From Oscillospiraceae bacterium (lineage in GTDB: Bacteria > Bacillota > Clostridia > Oscillospirales > Ruminococcaceae): a stretch of DNA of 61,783 nt. The stretch covers positions 1 to 61,783 of the forward strand of contig JAJQIG010000050.1 in assembly GCA_021199335.1 (NCBI GenBank). Reading direction: 5' to 3'. How positions within the stretch are numbered: the stretch's first letter is position 1; every line of letters begins with the position of its first letter. A model generated the notes under the pieces. It searched no databases, had not been told where the DNA came from, and was given only the letters and a program-made list of their open reading frames with translations. Below, piece by piece: positions 53,728 through 61,783 of the stretch. The position numbers and the translations under genes were made by a program.

Positions 53728-56700
53728 ATGGTTAATGTCAAGCCTGTCCAGCTTGGTAAAACAACCCGTATGAGCTTCGGAAAGATAAACGAAGTTCTGC
53801 CTATGCCTAACCTCATTGAGGTGCAGAAAAAGTCCTATCAGTGGTTTTTGGATGAGGGGCTTAAAGAGGTTTTCCGCGATGTGTCCGCTATTACGGATTA
53901 TAACGGAAATCTCGTCCTGAATTTTATTGATTACAGAATCGATGAAAACCCCAAATATTCCGTAGCTGAATGCAAGGAACGTGATGTTACCTACGCTGCG
54001 CCGCTGAGAGTTAAGGCAACTCTCTGGAACAAGGAAACGGGAGATGTCAAGGAAAATGAAGTCTTTATGGGCGATTTTCCGCTTATGACGGAGAGCGGCA
54101 CATTCGTTATTAACGGAGCTGAGCGTGTTATTGTATCTCAGCTTGTCCGTTCACCGGGAGTTTATTATGCCGTTGAAAAGGATAAAACGGGAAAGGATTT
54201 GTTCAAAGCCACCGTTATCCCAAACAGGGGCGCGTGGCTCGAATACGAAATGGACTCCAATGATGTTGCTTACGTAAGAATTGACAAGAACAGAAAAATC
54301 CCCCTTACTACATTTATAAGAGCGCTCGGATGCGGAACGGATTCCGAAATCGAGGAGATGTTCGGTACGGATGAGCGTCTCAGCCAGACTATTCTTCAAA
54401 AGGATGCAACAAAGAATACCGAGGAAGCCCTTCTTGAGGTTTACAAGAAGCTTCGCCCGGGCGAACCCCCAACGGTTGACAATGCGCTTTCCCACATTAA
54501 TGCGCTTTTCTTTGATGCAAAAAGATACGATCTTTCGCGTTTCGGACGTTATAAATACAATAAAAAGCTTGGCGTAGGCTCAAGAATTGCGGGCCACCGC
54601 CTTTCACGCCCCGTTGCGGACCCCCTTACGGGCGAGATTCTTGCCGATGAGGGCGACCTTATGACCTACGAAAAGGCTATGGCTATCGAGCAGGCGGGTG
54701 TTACAGAGGTTTGGCTTACCGTTGAGCATAAGGAATTCTACACAACTCCGACAGGCGAGTCCGCTCATAGGCTTGAGGAAAGGGAAGTCAAGGTTATCGG
54801 CAACGGCATGGTTGATATTGCCCCGTATGTCGGCTTTGACGGCGAAAAGTGCGGAATCAACGAAAAGGTTTCCTTTAAGGTTCTTAAAGATATACTTGAA
54901 ACGGCTTCAGATAAGGACGAGCTTGAGGAAATGGTTAAAGCCCGTGCGGATGAGCTTGTTCCGAAGCACATTATCCTTGACGATATTTATGCGACAATAA
55001 GCTACTTTATTAATCTTTGCGAGGGCGTTGGACTTGTCGATGATATCGACCACCTCGGAAACAGACGTATCCGTTCTGTCGGAGAGCTTCTCCAGAATCA
55101 GTTCAGGATTGGCTTTGCGAGAATGGAAAGAGTTATCCGTGAGAGAATGAATATTCAGGCTCAGGATATGGAAACCATTACCCCGCAGTCACTTATTAAT
55201 ATAAGACCGATTACAGCGGCAATAAAAGAGTTTTTCGGTTCATCGCCGCTTTCTCAGTTCATGGATCAGACAAATCCGCTTGCCGAGCTTACCCATAAAA
55301 GAAGACTTTCGGCCCTCGGTCCCGGCGGTCTTTCACGTGACCGTGCAGGATTTGAGGTTCGTGACGTTCATTATTCACATTACGGAAGAATGTGCCCGAT
55401 TGAAACGCCTGAAGGCCCGAATATCGGACTTATTTCCTACCTTGCATCCTTTGCACGTATAAATGAATACGGCTTTATCGAAGCTCCTTACAGAAAGGTT
55501 GACAAGAAAACGGGAGTAGTTACCGATGAGGTTGTTTATATGACAGCCGATGTCGAGGATAATTACACCGTTGCCCAGGCGAATGAACCCCTTACCGAGG
55601 ATCACAAGTTTGCGAGAGCTATAGTTAACGCGCGTTATCGTGACCAAATTCTCGAATGCGAAAGGGAACGTATCGATTACATGGATGTTTCGCCTAAGAT
55701 GGTTGTTTCAATCGCTACAGCGTCCATTCCGTTCCTTGAAAACGATGATGCAAACCGTGCGCTCATGGGTTCAAATATGCAAAGGCAGGCTGTTCCTCTC
55801 CTTAAGACCGAAGCTCCCATTGTAGGAACGGGTATGGAATACAAGGCGGCCGTTGATTCGGGCGTATGTGTTATTTCCAAGCATGACGGCGTTGTTGAGC
55901 GTGTTTCCGCAGATGAGGTCGTTGTTAAGGATGGAACAGGAACGTGCCACAGATATAAGCTTATCAAATTCAAACGTTCAAACCAGGCGACCTGTATAAA
56001 TCAGCGCCCCATTGTCGATAAGGGAGAAACGGTTCATGTCGGTCAGGTTTTGGCTGACGGCCCCGCAACAAGCAACGGCGAAATTGCTATAGGTAAGAAT
56101 GCCCTTATCGGATTTATGACATGGGAAGGCTACAACTACGAGGATGCCGTTCTTCTTAATGAGCGTGTTGTTCGTGAGGATATGTACACCTCAATCCATA
56201 TTGAGGAATATGAGATTGAAGCAAGAGATACAAAGCTCGGCCCCGAGGAAATTACCCGTGACATTCCGAATGTCGGCGAGGATGCGCTTAAGGATCTTGA
56301 CGACAGGGGAATTATCCGCATAGGCGCAGAGGTTCGTGCGGGCGATATACTCGTAGGTAAGGTTACGCCCAAGGGCGAAACCGAGCTTACAGCTGAGGAA
56401 AGGCTTCTTAGGGCAATTTTCGGCGAAAAGGCAAGAGAGGTTAGAGATAACTCCCTCAAGGTTCCCCATGGCGAAGCAGGCGTTATTGTTGACGTCAAGG
56501 TATTTACAAGGGATAACTGCGATGAGCTTTCACCCGGAGTAAGTATGCTCGTTCGCTGCTATATTGCGCAGAAGCGTAAAATTTCAGTCGGAGATAAAAT
56601 GGCGGGCCGTCACGGAAATAAGGGTGTTGTTTCGAGAATCCTCAAGTCGGAGGATATGCCCTTCCTCCCCGATGGAACACCGCTTGATATCGTTCTTAAC

Positions 56701-57510
56701 CCCCTCGGCGTACCTTCACGTATGAACATCGGTCAGGTTCTTGAGGTTCATCTCGGCATGGCTGCAAAGAAGCTTGGATGGAAGGTTATGACACCTGTAT
56801 TTGACGGCGCACACGAGGAGGATATTCGTGAGATGTTCAGGCAGGCGGGCATAAGAGAGGACGGTAAAACCGATGTTTATGACGGCAGAACGGGTGAAAA
56901 GTTCGATAACCCCGTAACCGTCGGATATATGTATTACCTCAAGCTCCACCACCTTGTTGACGATAAAATTCACGCACGTTCCGTTGGCCCATACTCACTT
57001 GTAACGCAGCAGCCTTTGGGCGGTAAAGCTCAGTTCGGCGGTCAGCGTTTCGGAGAAATGGAAGTTTGGGCGCTTGAAGCTTACGGCGCAGCTTATACAC
57101 TTCAGGAAATTCTTACCGTTAAATCGGACGATACAGTCGGACGTGTTAAGACCTATGAAGCAATTGTTAAGGGACAAAACGTTCCTAAACCGGGCGTTCC
57201 CGAAGCGTTCAGGGTTCTTGTTAAAGAGCTTCAGTCGCTCTGCCTTGATGTCAGGGTTCTTGACGATAAGGGCGAGGAGATTGACCTCAAGCAGTCCTTT
57301 GACGATGAGGACGATATTATTCCGCAGCCCGTTTCCGATGCCGACGATATGGATGAGGTTCTTGGCGAGGGCGACCTTGACGAAGGCTTCTCCCTTGAAG
57401 AGGGCGAGGATGAATTCGGCGATTATGACGACAGTGACGATGGATTCTTCGGCGGCGACGATGACGGCGATGATGATCATGATGTCGGCGGAGATGGGGA
57501 TCTCATCTGA
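53728..57510 (+). CDS. rpoB: RNA polymerase beta subunit
   Basis: 1260-aa beta subunit of RNA polymerase. It carries the N-terminal [20 protein letters not shown], the rifampicin-region fork loop ([26 protein letters not shown]), the [19 protein letters not shown] segment and the [27 protein letters not shown] motif. It ends in an unusual strongly acidic tail of about 60 residues (Asp/Glu/Gly-rich). ATG 53728 has AAGGAGGGA upstream. It is not preceded by rplJ/rplL here. Confidence 0.96.
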   Translation: MVNVKPVQLGKTTRMSFGKINEVLPMPNLIEVQKKSYQWFLDEGLKEVFRDVSAITDYNGNLVLNFIDYRIDENPKYSVAECKERDVTYAAPLRVKATLWNKETGDVKENEVFMGDFPLMTESGTFVINGAERVIVSQLVRSPGVYYAVEKDKTGKDLFKATVIPNRGAWLEYEMDSNDVAYVRIDKNRKIPLTTFIRALGCGTDSEIEEMFGTDERLSQTILQKDATKNTEEALLEVYKKLRPGEPPTVDNALSHINALFFDAKRYDLSRFGRYKYNKKLGVGSRIAGHRLSRPVADPLTGEILADEGDLMTYEKAMAIEQAGVTEVWLTVEHKEFYTTPTGESAHRLEEREVKVIGNGMVDIAPYVGFDGEKCGINEKVSFKVLKDILETASDKDELEEMVKARADELVPKHIILDDIYATISYFINLCEGVGLVDDIDHLGNRRIRSVGELLQNQFRIGFARMERVIRERMNIQAQDMETITPQSLINIRPITAAIKEFFGSSPLSQFMDQTNPLAELTHKRRLSALGPGGLSRDRAGFEVRDVHYSHYGRMCPIETPEGPNIGLISYLASFARINEYGFIEAPYRKVDKKTGVVTDEVVYMTADVEDNYTVAQANEPLTEDHKFARAIVNARYRDQILECERERIDYMDVSPKMVVSIATASIPFLENDDANRALMGSNMQRQAVPLLKTEAPIVGTGMEYKAAVDSGVCVISKHDGVVERVSADEVVVKDGTGTCHRYKLIKFKRSNQATCINQRPIVDKGETVHVGQVLADGPATSNGEIAIGKNALIGFMTWEGYNYEDAVLLNERVVREDMYTSIHIEEYEIEARDTKLGPEEITRDIPNVGEDALKDLDDRGIIRIGAEVRAGDILVGKVTPKGETELTAEERLLRAIFGEKAREVRDNSLKVPHGEAGVIVDVKVFTRDNCDELSPGVSMLVRCYIAQKRKISVGDKMAGRHGNKGVVSRILKSEDMPFLPDGTPLDIVLNPLGVPSRMNIGQVLEVHLGMAAKKLGWKVMTPVFDGAHEEDIREMFRQAGIREDGKTDVYDGRTGEKFDNPVTVGYMYYLKLHHLVDDKIHARSVGPYSLVTQQPLGGKAQFGGQRFGEMEVWALEAYGAAYTLQEILTVKSDDTVGRVKTYEAIVKGQNVPKPGVPEAFRVLVKELQSLCLDVRVLDDKGEEIDLKQSFDDEDDIIPQPVSDADDMDEVLGEGDLDEGFSLEEGEDEFGDYDDSDDGFFGGDDDGDDDHDVGGDGDLI

Positions 57511-57768
57511 ACAAGCGCAAAATTGAACGGCAATCCGTAACGGAACCGCCGTTCCGTAACCCTTTAAGAAACCGATGATTTGACCTTTTTCGGTAAGCGG
57601 TTCTGCGCCATTTTAGGCTGCGGAAAAGCTGCCGAGGGGGAAAAATTAACGGCAGCGGTGGGCGGAGAGAAATCGGTATCCCCCGCTGACATAAGGTTAA
57701 TCCACGCACTGAGTATGCCTTACTTCGTGAAATTACCGAGCGTGGGTTGAAAAAAGGAGTGTTAGCTG
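57511..57768 (+). other. long rpoB-rpoC spacer with hairpins
   Basis: 258 bases between the two subunit genes, unusually long. Contains perfect hairpins ACGGAAC/GTTCCGT (57540-57546, 57551-57557), GCTGCCG/CGGCAGC (around 57628-57658) and CCACGC/GCGTGG (around 57702-57745). No ORF or promoter of quality is visible; it may be a folded mRNA segment processed or regulated between the subunits. Confidence 0.55.
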
Positions 57769-60700
57769 TTGGAATTCAATACATTTGATTCAATAAAAAT
57801 CGGTCTTGCTTCACCCGAACAGATAAGAAGCTGGTCGCACGGCGTTGTTGAAAGACCTGAAACCATTAATTACAGAACCCAAAAGCCCGAACGTGACGGC
57901 CTTTTCTGCGAAAGGATTTTCGGACCTTCAAAGGACTGGGAATGCCACTGCGGAAAGTACAAGAAAATCCGTTTTAAGGGCAAAATCTGCGAACGCTGCG
58001 GCGTTGAGGTAACAAGATCAAAGGTAAGACGTGAACGCATGGGTCATATTGAGCTTGCCGCATCTGTTTCCCATATCTGGTACTTTAAGGGTACGCCTTC
58101 GAGAATCGGTCAGGTTATAGAGGTTTCGCAGAAAAGGCTTGAGGAGGTTCTCTATTTTACCAAGTATATCGTTCTTGACGGCGGCAATACAGAGCTTGTC
58201 AAGAAGCAGCTCCTTACCGAAAAGGAGTATATGGATATGCGTGAGAAGTACGAGGACGACTTTGTTGCCGAAATGGGCGCAGAGGCTATCAAGGAGCTGC
58301 TTGAGGAATACAATTCCGACAGATACGACAGCTTTATAATGAAGAACCTTGATGCATTCTCCAAGGTAACGGGACTTACCGAGGAGCAGATCCAGGACTT
58401 CCTTGCAAGAAGATACTATGTTGTAACCGATAATGCCGAAAATGAGGAATTTCAGGTGGGCGAGGTTGTTTCAAGGGCTTCCTATAAGGAGGATGTTCTC
58501 GCTTACAACAGGCTTCGTGAGGATAAGCACCTTTCTGTTATGACCGTTGAAACGGGTTCCCATTATATAGAAAGACTTTTCTTTGAAAATGTCGGTGAAA
58601 AGAACGCAAACGGAGAATATGACGAGCTTGCCGATAAAAATAATTGGGTTGATAACCTTACATGGGTTTCGGAGGAGCTAAAGGCGGAGCTTGCGGATAT
58701 TCCTTCGGGTCAGAAGAAAATCAAGCTCCTTAAAAGGCTTGAAATTATTGAGTCCTTTAGGCTTTCCGGAAATATGCCGTCATGGATGATTCTCGATGTT
58801 GTTCCTGTTATCCCACCCGATATTCGTCCTATGGTTATGCTTGACGGCGGAAGATATGCAACCTCCGACCTTAACGACCTTTACAGACGTGTTATCAACA
58901 GAAATAACCGCCTTAAAAAGATGCTCGAGCTTGACGCCCCCGACATCATTATAAGAAACGAAAAAAGAATGCTTCAGGAGGCTGTTGATGCGCTTATCGA
59001 TAACGGCAGACACGGCAGACCTGTTACAGGACCCAATAACCGCGCGCTGAAATCGCTCTCCGATATGCTCAAGGGTAAGCAGGGACGATTCCGTCAAAAC
59101 CTCCTCGGTAAGCGTGTCGATTACTCAGGACGTTCCGTTATTGTCGTAGGCCCTGAGCTTAAAATGTATCAGTGCGGACTTCCTAAGGAGATGGCTCTTG
59201 AGCTTTTCAAGCCGTTTGTTATGAAGCGCCTTGTTGATACAAAGGTTGTAAACAACGTTAAATCGGCGAGAAAAATGGTTGAACGCTCCAAGAATGAGGT
59301 TTGGGATGCGCTTGAGAACGTTATTAAGGATCACCCCGTTTTCCTGAACCGTGCCCCTACACTTCACAGACTCGGTATCCAGGCATTTGAACCTATCCTT
59401 GTTGAGGGCAGAGCAATTAAGCTTCATCCGCTTGTTTGTACGGCGTTCAATGCCGACTTTGACGGCGACCAGATGGCTGTTCATCTCCCTCTCTCTGCCG
59501 AAGCGCAGGCGGAAGCACGTTTCCTTATGCTTGCCGCAAATAACCTTCTTAAACCGTCCGATGGACGTCCTGTTGCCGTTCCTTCGCAGGATATGGTGCT
59601 TGGCTCATACTATCTTACAATGAAAAAAGAGGGCGAGCTTGGCGAGGGTAAGGTTTTCCGTGATGTCAATGAGGCTCTTATGGCTTATGATGCGCACGTT
59701 ATATCGATTCATGCCGCTATTAAGGTCAGAATTTCCAAGGAAGTGGGCGATAAAACCGTTTCTAAGCTCATCGACTGCACCGTTGGACGTCTTATTTTCA
59801 ACGAGAATATCCCTCAGAATTTGGGGTATGTTGACAGAACAAATTCCGATAAGCAGTTCGACCTTGAGGTTGACTTCCTCGTTAAGAAAAAGCAGCTCTC
59901 CGACATCGTTGAGCGTTGCATAAAGATTCATGGCACAACTGTTACATCCGAAGTGCTTGATAAAATCAAATCGCTCGGATACAAATATTCCACAAAGGCT
60001 GCGCTTACCGTTGCTGTATGCGATGCGCTTATTCCGCCCGAAAAGAAGGATATTGTCGCTGATGCCGACGCACAGGTAGAGAAGATTAATAAGCTCTACA
60101 AGAGGGGCTTCATTTCCGCTGCGGAAAAGTCGAAGCGTTTCATCAGTATTTGGAATCAGGCTACAGACGACCTTACCGACTGCATTAAGAAGCATTACGA
60201 CATTGAGAATAACCCGATTCATATGATGGCTGACTCGGGCGCCCGCGGTTCAATTAACCAGATTAGACAGCTTGCGGGTATGCGTGGACTTATCGCAAAT
60301 ACCTCGGGTTCAACTATCGAGATGCCTATTCGTGCAAATTACCGTGAGGGCCTTAATATTCTTGAATACTTCATCTCCTCCCGAGGCGCACGCAAGGGCC
60401 TTGCCGATACAGCTCTCCGTACAGCCGATTCGGGTTACCTTACCCGCCGACTTGTCGATGTTTCTCAGGAGGTTATTATCCATGAGGAGGACTGCGGCAC
60501 TGATGAGGGTATCGAGGTTTATACAATCAGAAACGGCAACGAGATTATCGAACCCCTTAAAGAAAGACTTACAGGCCGTTTCCTGCTTGATGATCTTCGT
60601 GACCCGAATACAGGCGAGCTTATTATGAGCCGCAATAAGCTTATGACCGATGCGGATGCGCAGAAGGTCGTTGACAGCGGCGTTGAAAGAGTTACAATTC

Positions 60701-61674
60701 GTTCGGTACTCAATTGTAAAGCTAAGCATGGCGTCTGCGCTAAGTGCTATGGCGCAAACCTTGCGAATAATAACCTTATTTCCGTCGGTGAAGCTGTCGG
60801 CGTAATTGCTGCCCAGTCCATCGGTGAGCCGGGTACCCAGCTTACAATGAGAACGTTCCATACGGGTGGTATCGCATCCGCCGAGGATATTACACAGGGT
60901 CTTCCCCGTGTTGAGGAGCTTTTTGAAAGCAGACGTCCGAAAAATGCGGCTATCATCGCTAAAGCAGCAGGCTCTGTCCGTATGGAAGAAATCAAAAAGA
61001 CAAGAAATGTCATCATAAAGAGTGACGAAACAGGCGAGGAGGAGTATTACCCCGTTCCTTACGGATATAAGATTAAGGTTCATCCGGGGGATACCGTTAC
61101 AGCAGGTCAGCCGCTTACAGAGGGTTCGATTAATCCGTCCGATATTCTCCAGATTAACGGACAGCACGCAGTTCAGAACTATATAATCACCGAGGTTCAG
61201 AAGGTCTACCGCCTTCAGGGTGTTGATATTAACGATAAGCATATCGAGGTTATCGTTCGTCAGATGCTCCATAAGGTAAAGGTTGACGACAGCGGTTCAA
61301 GCTACCTCCTGCCCGGATCGCTTGTTGATAAGAGGGAAATCGATTCGATAAACGCCGAAATAAAGCAGCGAATCGAAAACGGCGAAACAGACCTTTCATA
61401 TGTTACCTGCATCCCCGTTCTTCAGGGTATTACAAAGGCTGCTTCCAATTCAGACAGCTTCCTTTCCGCAACATCGTTCCAGGAAACAACAAGGGCGCTT
61501 ACCGATGCCGCAATCAAGGGCAAAACCGACCATCTTCTCGGCCTTAAGGAAAATGTTATCATCGGTAAACTTATTCCTGCAGGAACAGGTATGGACGTTT
61601 ACAATAATGTTACGGTTGTCAAGAACGAAAATTACGTTGACCATACCGCAGCAGCAATTGCAAGCGTTAATTAA
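57769..61674 (+). CDS. rpoC: RNA polymerase beta' subunit
   Basis: 1301-aa beta' subunit. N-terminal zinc ribbon ([20 protein letters not shown]), the catalytic magnesium loop [14 protein letters not shown] (residues 561-567 carry Asp563, 565 and 567), the bridge helix and trigger loop region ([16 protein letters not shown]) and the second zinc site [14 protein letters not shown] 57769 is used because AAAAAGGAG lies nine bases upstream. Followed by a strong terminator. Confidence 0.97.
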   Translation: MEFNTFDSIKIGLASPEQIRSWSHGVVERPETINYRTQKPERDGLFCERIFGPSKDWECHCGKYKKIRFKGKICERCGVEVTRSKVRRERMGHIELAASVSHIWYFKGTPSRIGQVIEVSQKRLEEVLYFTKYIVLDGGNTELVKKQLLTEKEYMDMREKYEDDFVAEMGAEAIKELLEEYNSDRYDSFIMKNLDAFSKVTGLTEEQIQDFLARRYYVVTDNAENEEFQVGEVVSRASYKEDVLAYNRLREDKHLSVMTVETGSHYIERLFFENVGEKNANGEYDELADKNNWVDNLTWVSEELKAELADIPSGQKKIKLLKRLEIIESFRLSGNMPSWMILDVVPVIPPDIRPMVMLDGGRYATSDLNDLYRRVINRNNRLKKMLELDAPDIIIRNEKRMLQEAVDALIDNGRHGRPVTGPNNRALKSLSDMLKGKQGRFRQNLLGKRVDYSGRSVIVVGPELKMYQCGLPKEMALELFKPFVMKRLVDTKVVNNVKSARKMVERSKNEVWDALENVIKDHPVFLNRAPTLHRLGIQAFEPILVEGRAIKLHPLVCTAFNADFDGDQMAVHLPLSAEAQAEARFLMLAANNLLKPSDGRPVAVPSQDMVLGSYYLTMKKEGELGEGKVFRDVNEALMAYDAHVISIHAAIKVRISKEVGDKTVSKLIDCTVGRLIFNENIPQNLGYVDRTNSDKQFDLEVDFLVKKKQLSDIVERCIKIHGTTVTSEVLDKIKSLGYKYSTKAALTVAVCDALIPPEKKDIVADADAQVEKINKLYKRGFISAAEKSKRFISIWNQATDDLTDCIKKHYDIENNPIHMMADSGARGSINQIRQLAGMRGLIANTSGSTIEMPIRANYREGLNILEYFISSRGARKGLADTALRTADSGYLTRRLVDVSQEVIIHEEDCGTDEGIEVYTIRNGNEIIEPLKERLTGRFLLDDLRDPNTGELIMSRNKLMTDADAQKVVDSGVERVTIRSVLNCKAKHGVCAKCYGANLANNNLISVGEAVGVIAAQSIGEPGTQLTMRTFHTGGIASAEDITQGLPRVEELFESRRPKNAAIIAKAAGSVRMEEIKKTRNVIIKSDETGEEEYYPVPYGYKIKVHPGDTVTAGQPLTEGSINPSDILQINGQHAVQNYIITEVQKVYRLQGVDINDKHIEVIVRQMLHKVKVDDSGSSYLLPGSLVDKREIDSINAEIKQRIENGETDLSYVTCIPVLQGITKAASNSDSFLSATSFQETTRALTDAAIKGKTDHLLGLKENVIIGKLIPAGTGMDVYNNVTVVKNENYVDHTAAAIASVN

Positions 61675-61691
61675 GCTTCTCCCCAACAAAA

Positions 61692-61735
61692 AAATTTCCC
61701 CCTCCCGACTTGTCGGAGGGGGATTTCGTTTTTCA
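61692..61735 (+). terminator. terminator of rpoBC
   Basis: TTTCCCCCTCCCGAC pairs with GTCGGAGGGGGATTT around a short loop, followed by CGTTTTT; A-rich on the 5' side. Confidence 0.9.
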
Positions 61736-61777
61736 AGCGCAGCTTTAACAAGCTGCCAAAATTGCGAAGCAATTTTG
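61735..61777 (+). repeat. hairpin repeat, copy B, with second hairpin
   Basis: AAGC-GCAGCT-TTAACA-AGCTGC (61735-61756) matches copy A at 30897-30918 with a compensating base-pair change. It is followed at once by a perfect nine-base hairpin CAAAATTGC/GCAATTTTG (61757-61777). The window ends six bases later, so the element may continue. Confidence 0.6.
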
Positions 61778-61783
61778 CAAGCC

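Noticed and set aside
60310-61272. Minus-strand 320-codon frame opposite rpoC
   Set aside because: Antisense shadow caused by codon bias; rpoC motifs are fully intact.
1-61783. CRISPR arrays, tRNA or rRNA genes
   Set aside because: No regularly spaced repeats, cloverleaf or ribosomal RNA sequence was recognised by eye; a tRNAscan-SE and CRISPR finder run would be decisive.

Overview
The window looks like chromosomal DNA from a low-to-mid-GC Gram-positive anaerobe of the class Clostridia, probably near Oscillospiraceae/Ruminococcaceae. That placement is an inference from gene content and style: sigma-A promoters with 17-bp spacers, strong AGGAGG-type ribosome sites, TTG/GTG starts, a tyrosyl T-box, Rex, an ECF transporter module, the non-mevalonate isoprenoid pathway, Gram-positive lipoproteins and several Clostridia-restricted families (DUF4317, DUF5711, DUF3795). 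No rRNA, tRNA, CRISPR array, complete insertion sequence or prophage was found.

Layout. 0.4-6 kb: a signalling and efflux cassette with a NarL/LiaS-type histidine kinase, a small lipoprotein, a LuxR-type response regulator, a perfect dyad operator next to a promoter, then an ABC ATPase and two ABC-2 permeases. The order resembles the LnrJK-LnrLMN antibiotic-sensing modules of Bacillus. 6-7.3 kb: a small lipoprotein and a divergent cupin-type protein. 7.4-22 kb: a long co-directional housekeeping run: ruvC, ruvA, a phosphodiesterase, ruvB, glmM, an RlmI-like methyltransferase, an EcfA1/EcfA2/EcfT energy-coupling module with an extra membrane gene inside it, truA, two envelope proteins and a zinc-finger Clp ATPase. 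22-27.6 kb: pheA, ispD, ispF, a GH2 beta-mannosidase and an HD-domain hydrolase.

27.6-32 kb is mostly minus strand: a TauE/SafE exporter, a YolD plus Y-family polymerase pair, an 800-bp gene-poor stretch with structured repeats, and cdd. 32-36.7 kb: aconitase, a cysteine-rich DUF3795 protein, NADP-isocitrate dehydrogenase and the redox repressor Rex, i.e. the oxidative route to 2-oxoglutarate next to a redox sensor. 37-44.5 kb: a lipoprotein, trmL, a pyridoxamine-kinase-like gene, a frameshifted GGDEF/EAL gene, and tyrS behind a T-box, then a class I amidotransferase. 44.5-46.6 kb (minus): pduL and the rpsF-ssb-rpsR operon. 46.9-53.5 kb: a 56-aa hidden gene, a patatin-like lipase, a C39-type protease and a minus-strand cluster (permuted papain-fold protein, Imm51-like protein, DUF4317, membrane protein), then a DnaD-like DUF4373 protein and a TM2 protein. 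53.5-61.7 kb: rpoB and rpoC from their own consensus promoter, ending in a strong terminator and a copy of a small structured repeat.

The most interesting points are the lipoprotein-containing two-component/ABC cassette with its operator, the cupin protein that lacks a DNA-binding domain, the broken and GGDEF-degenerate signalling gene, the covarying intergenic hairpin repeat, the hidden 56-aa gene, and the papain/Imm51/DUF4317 cluster. I did not find a clearly new defence or mobile system; the novelty lies in these smaller arrangements.
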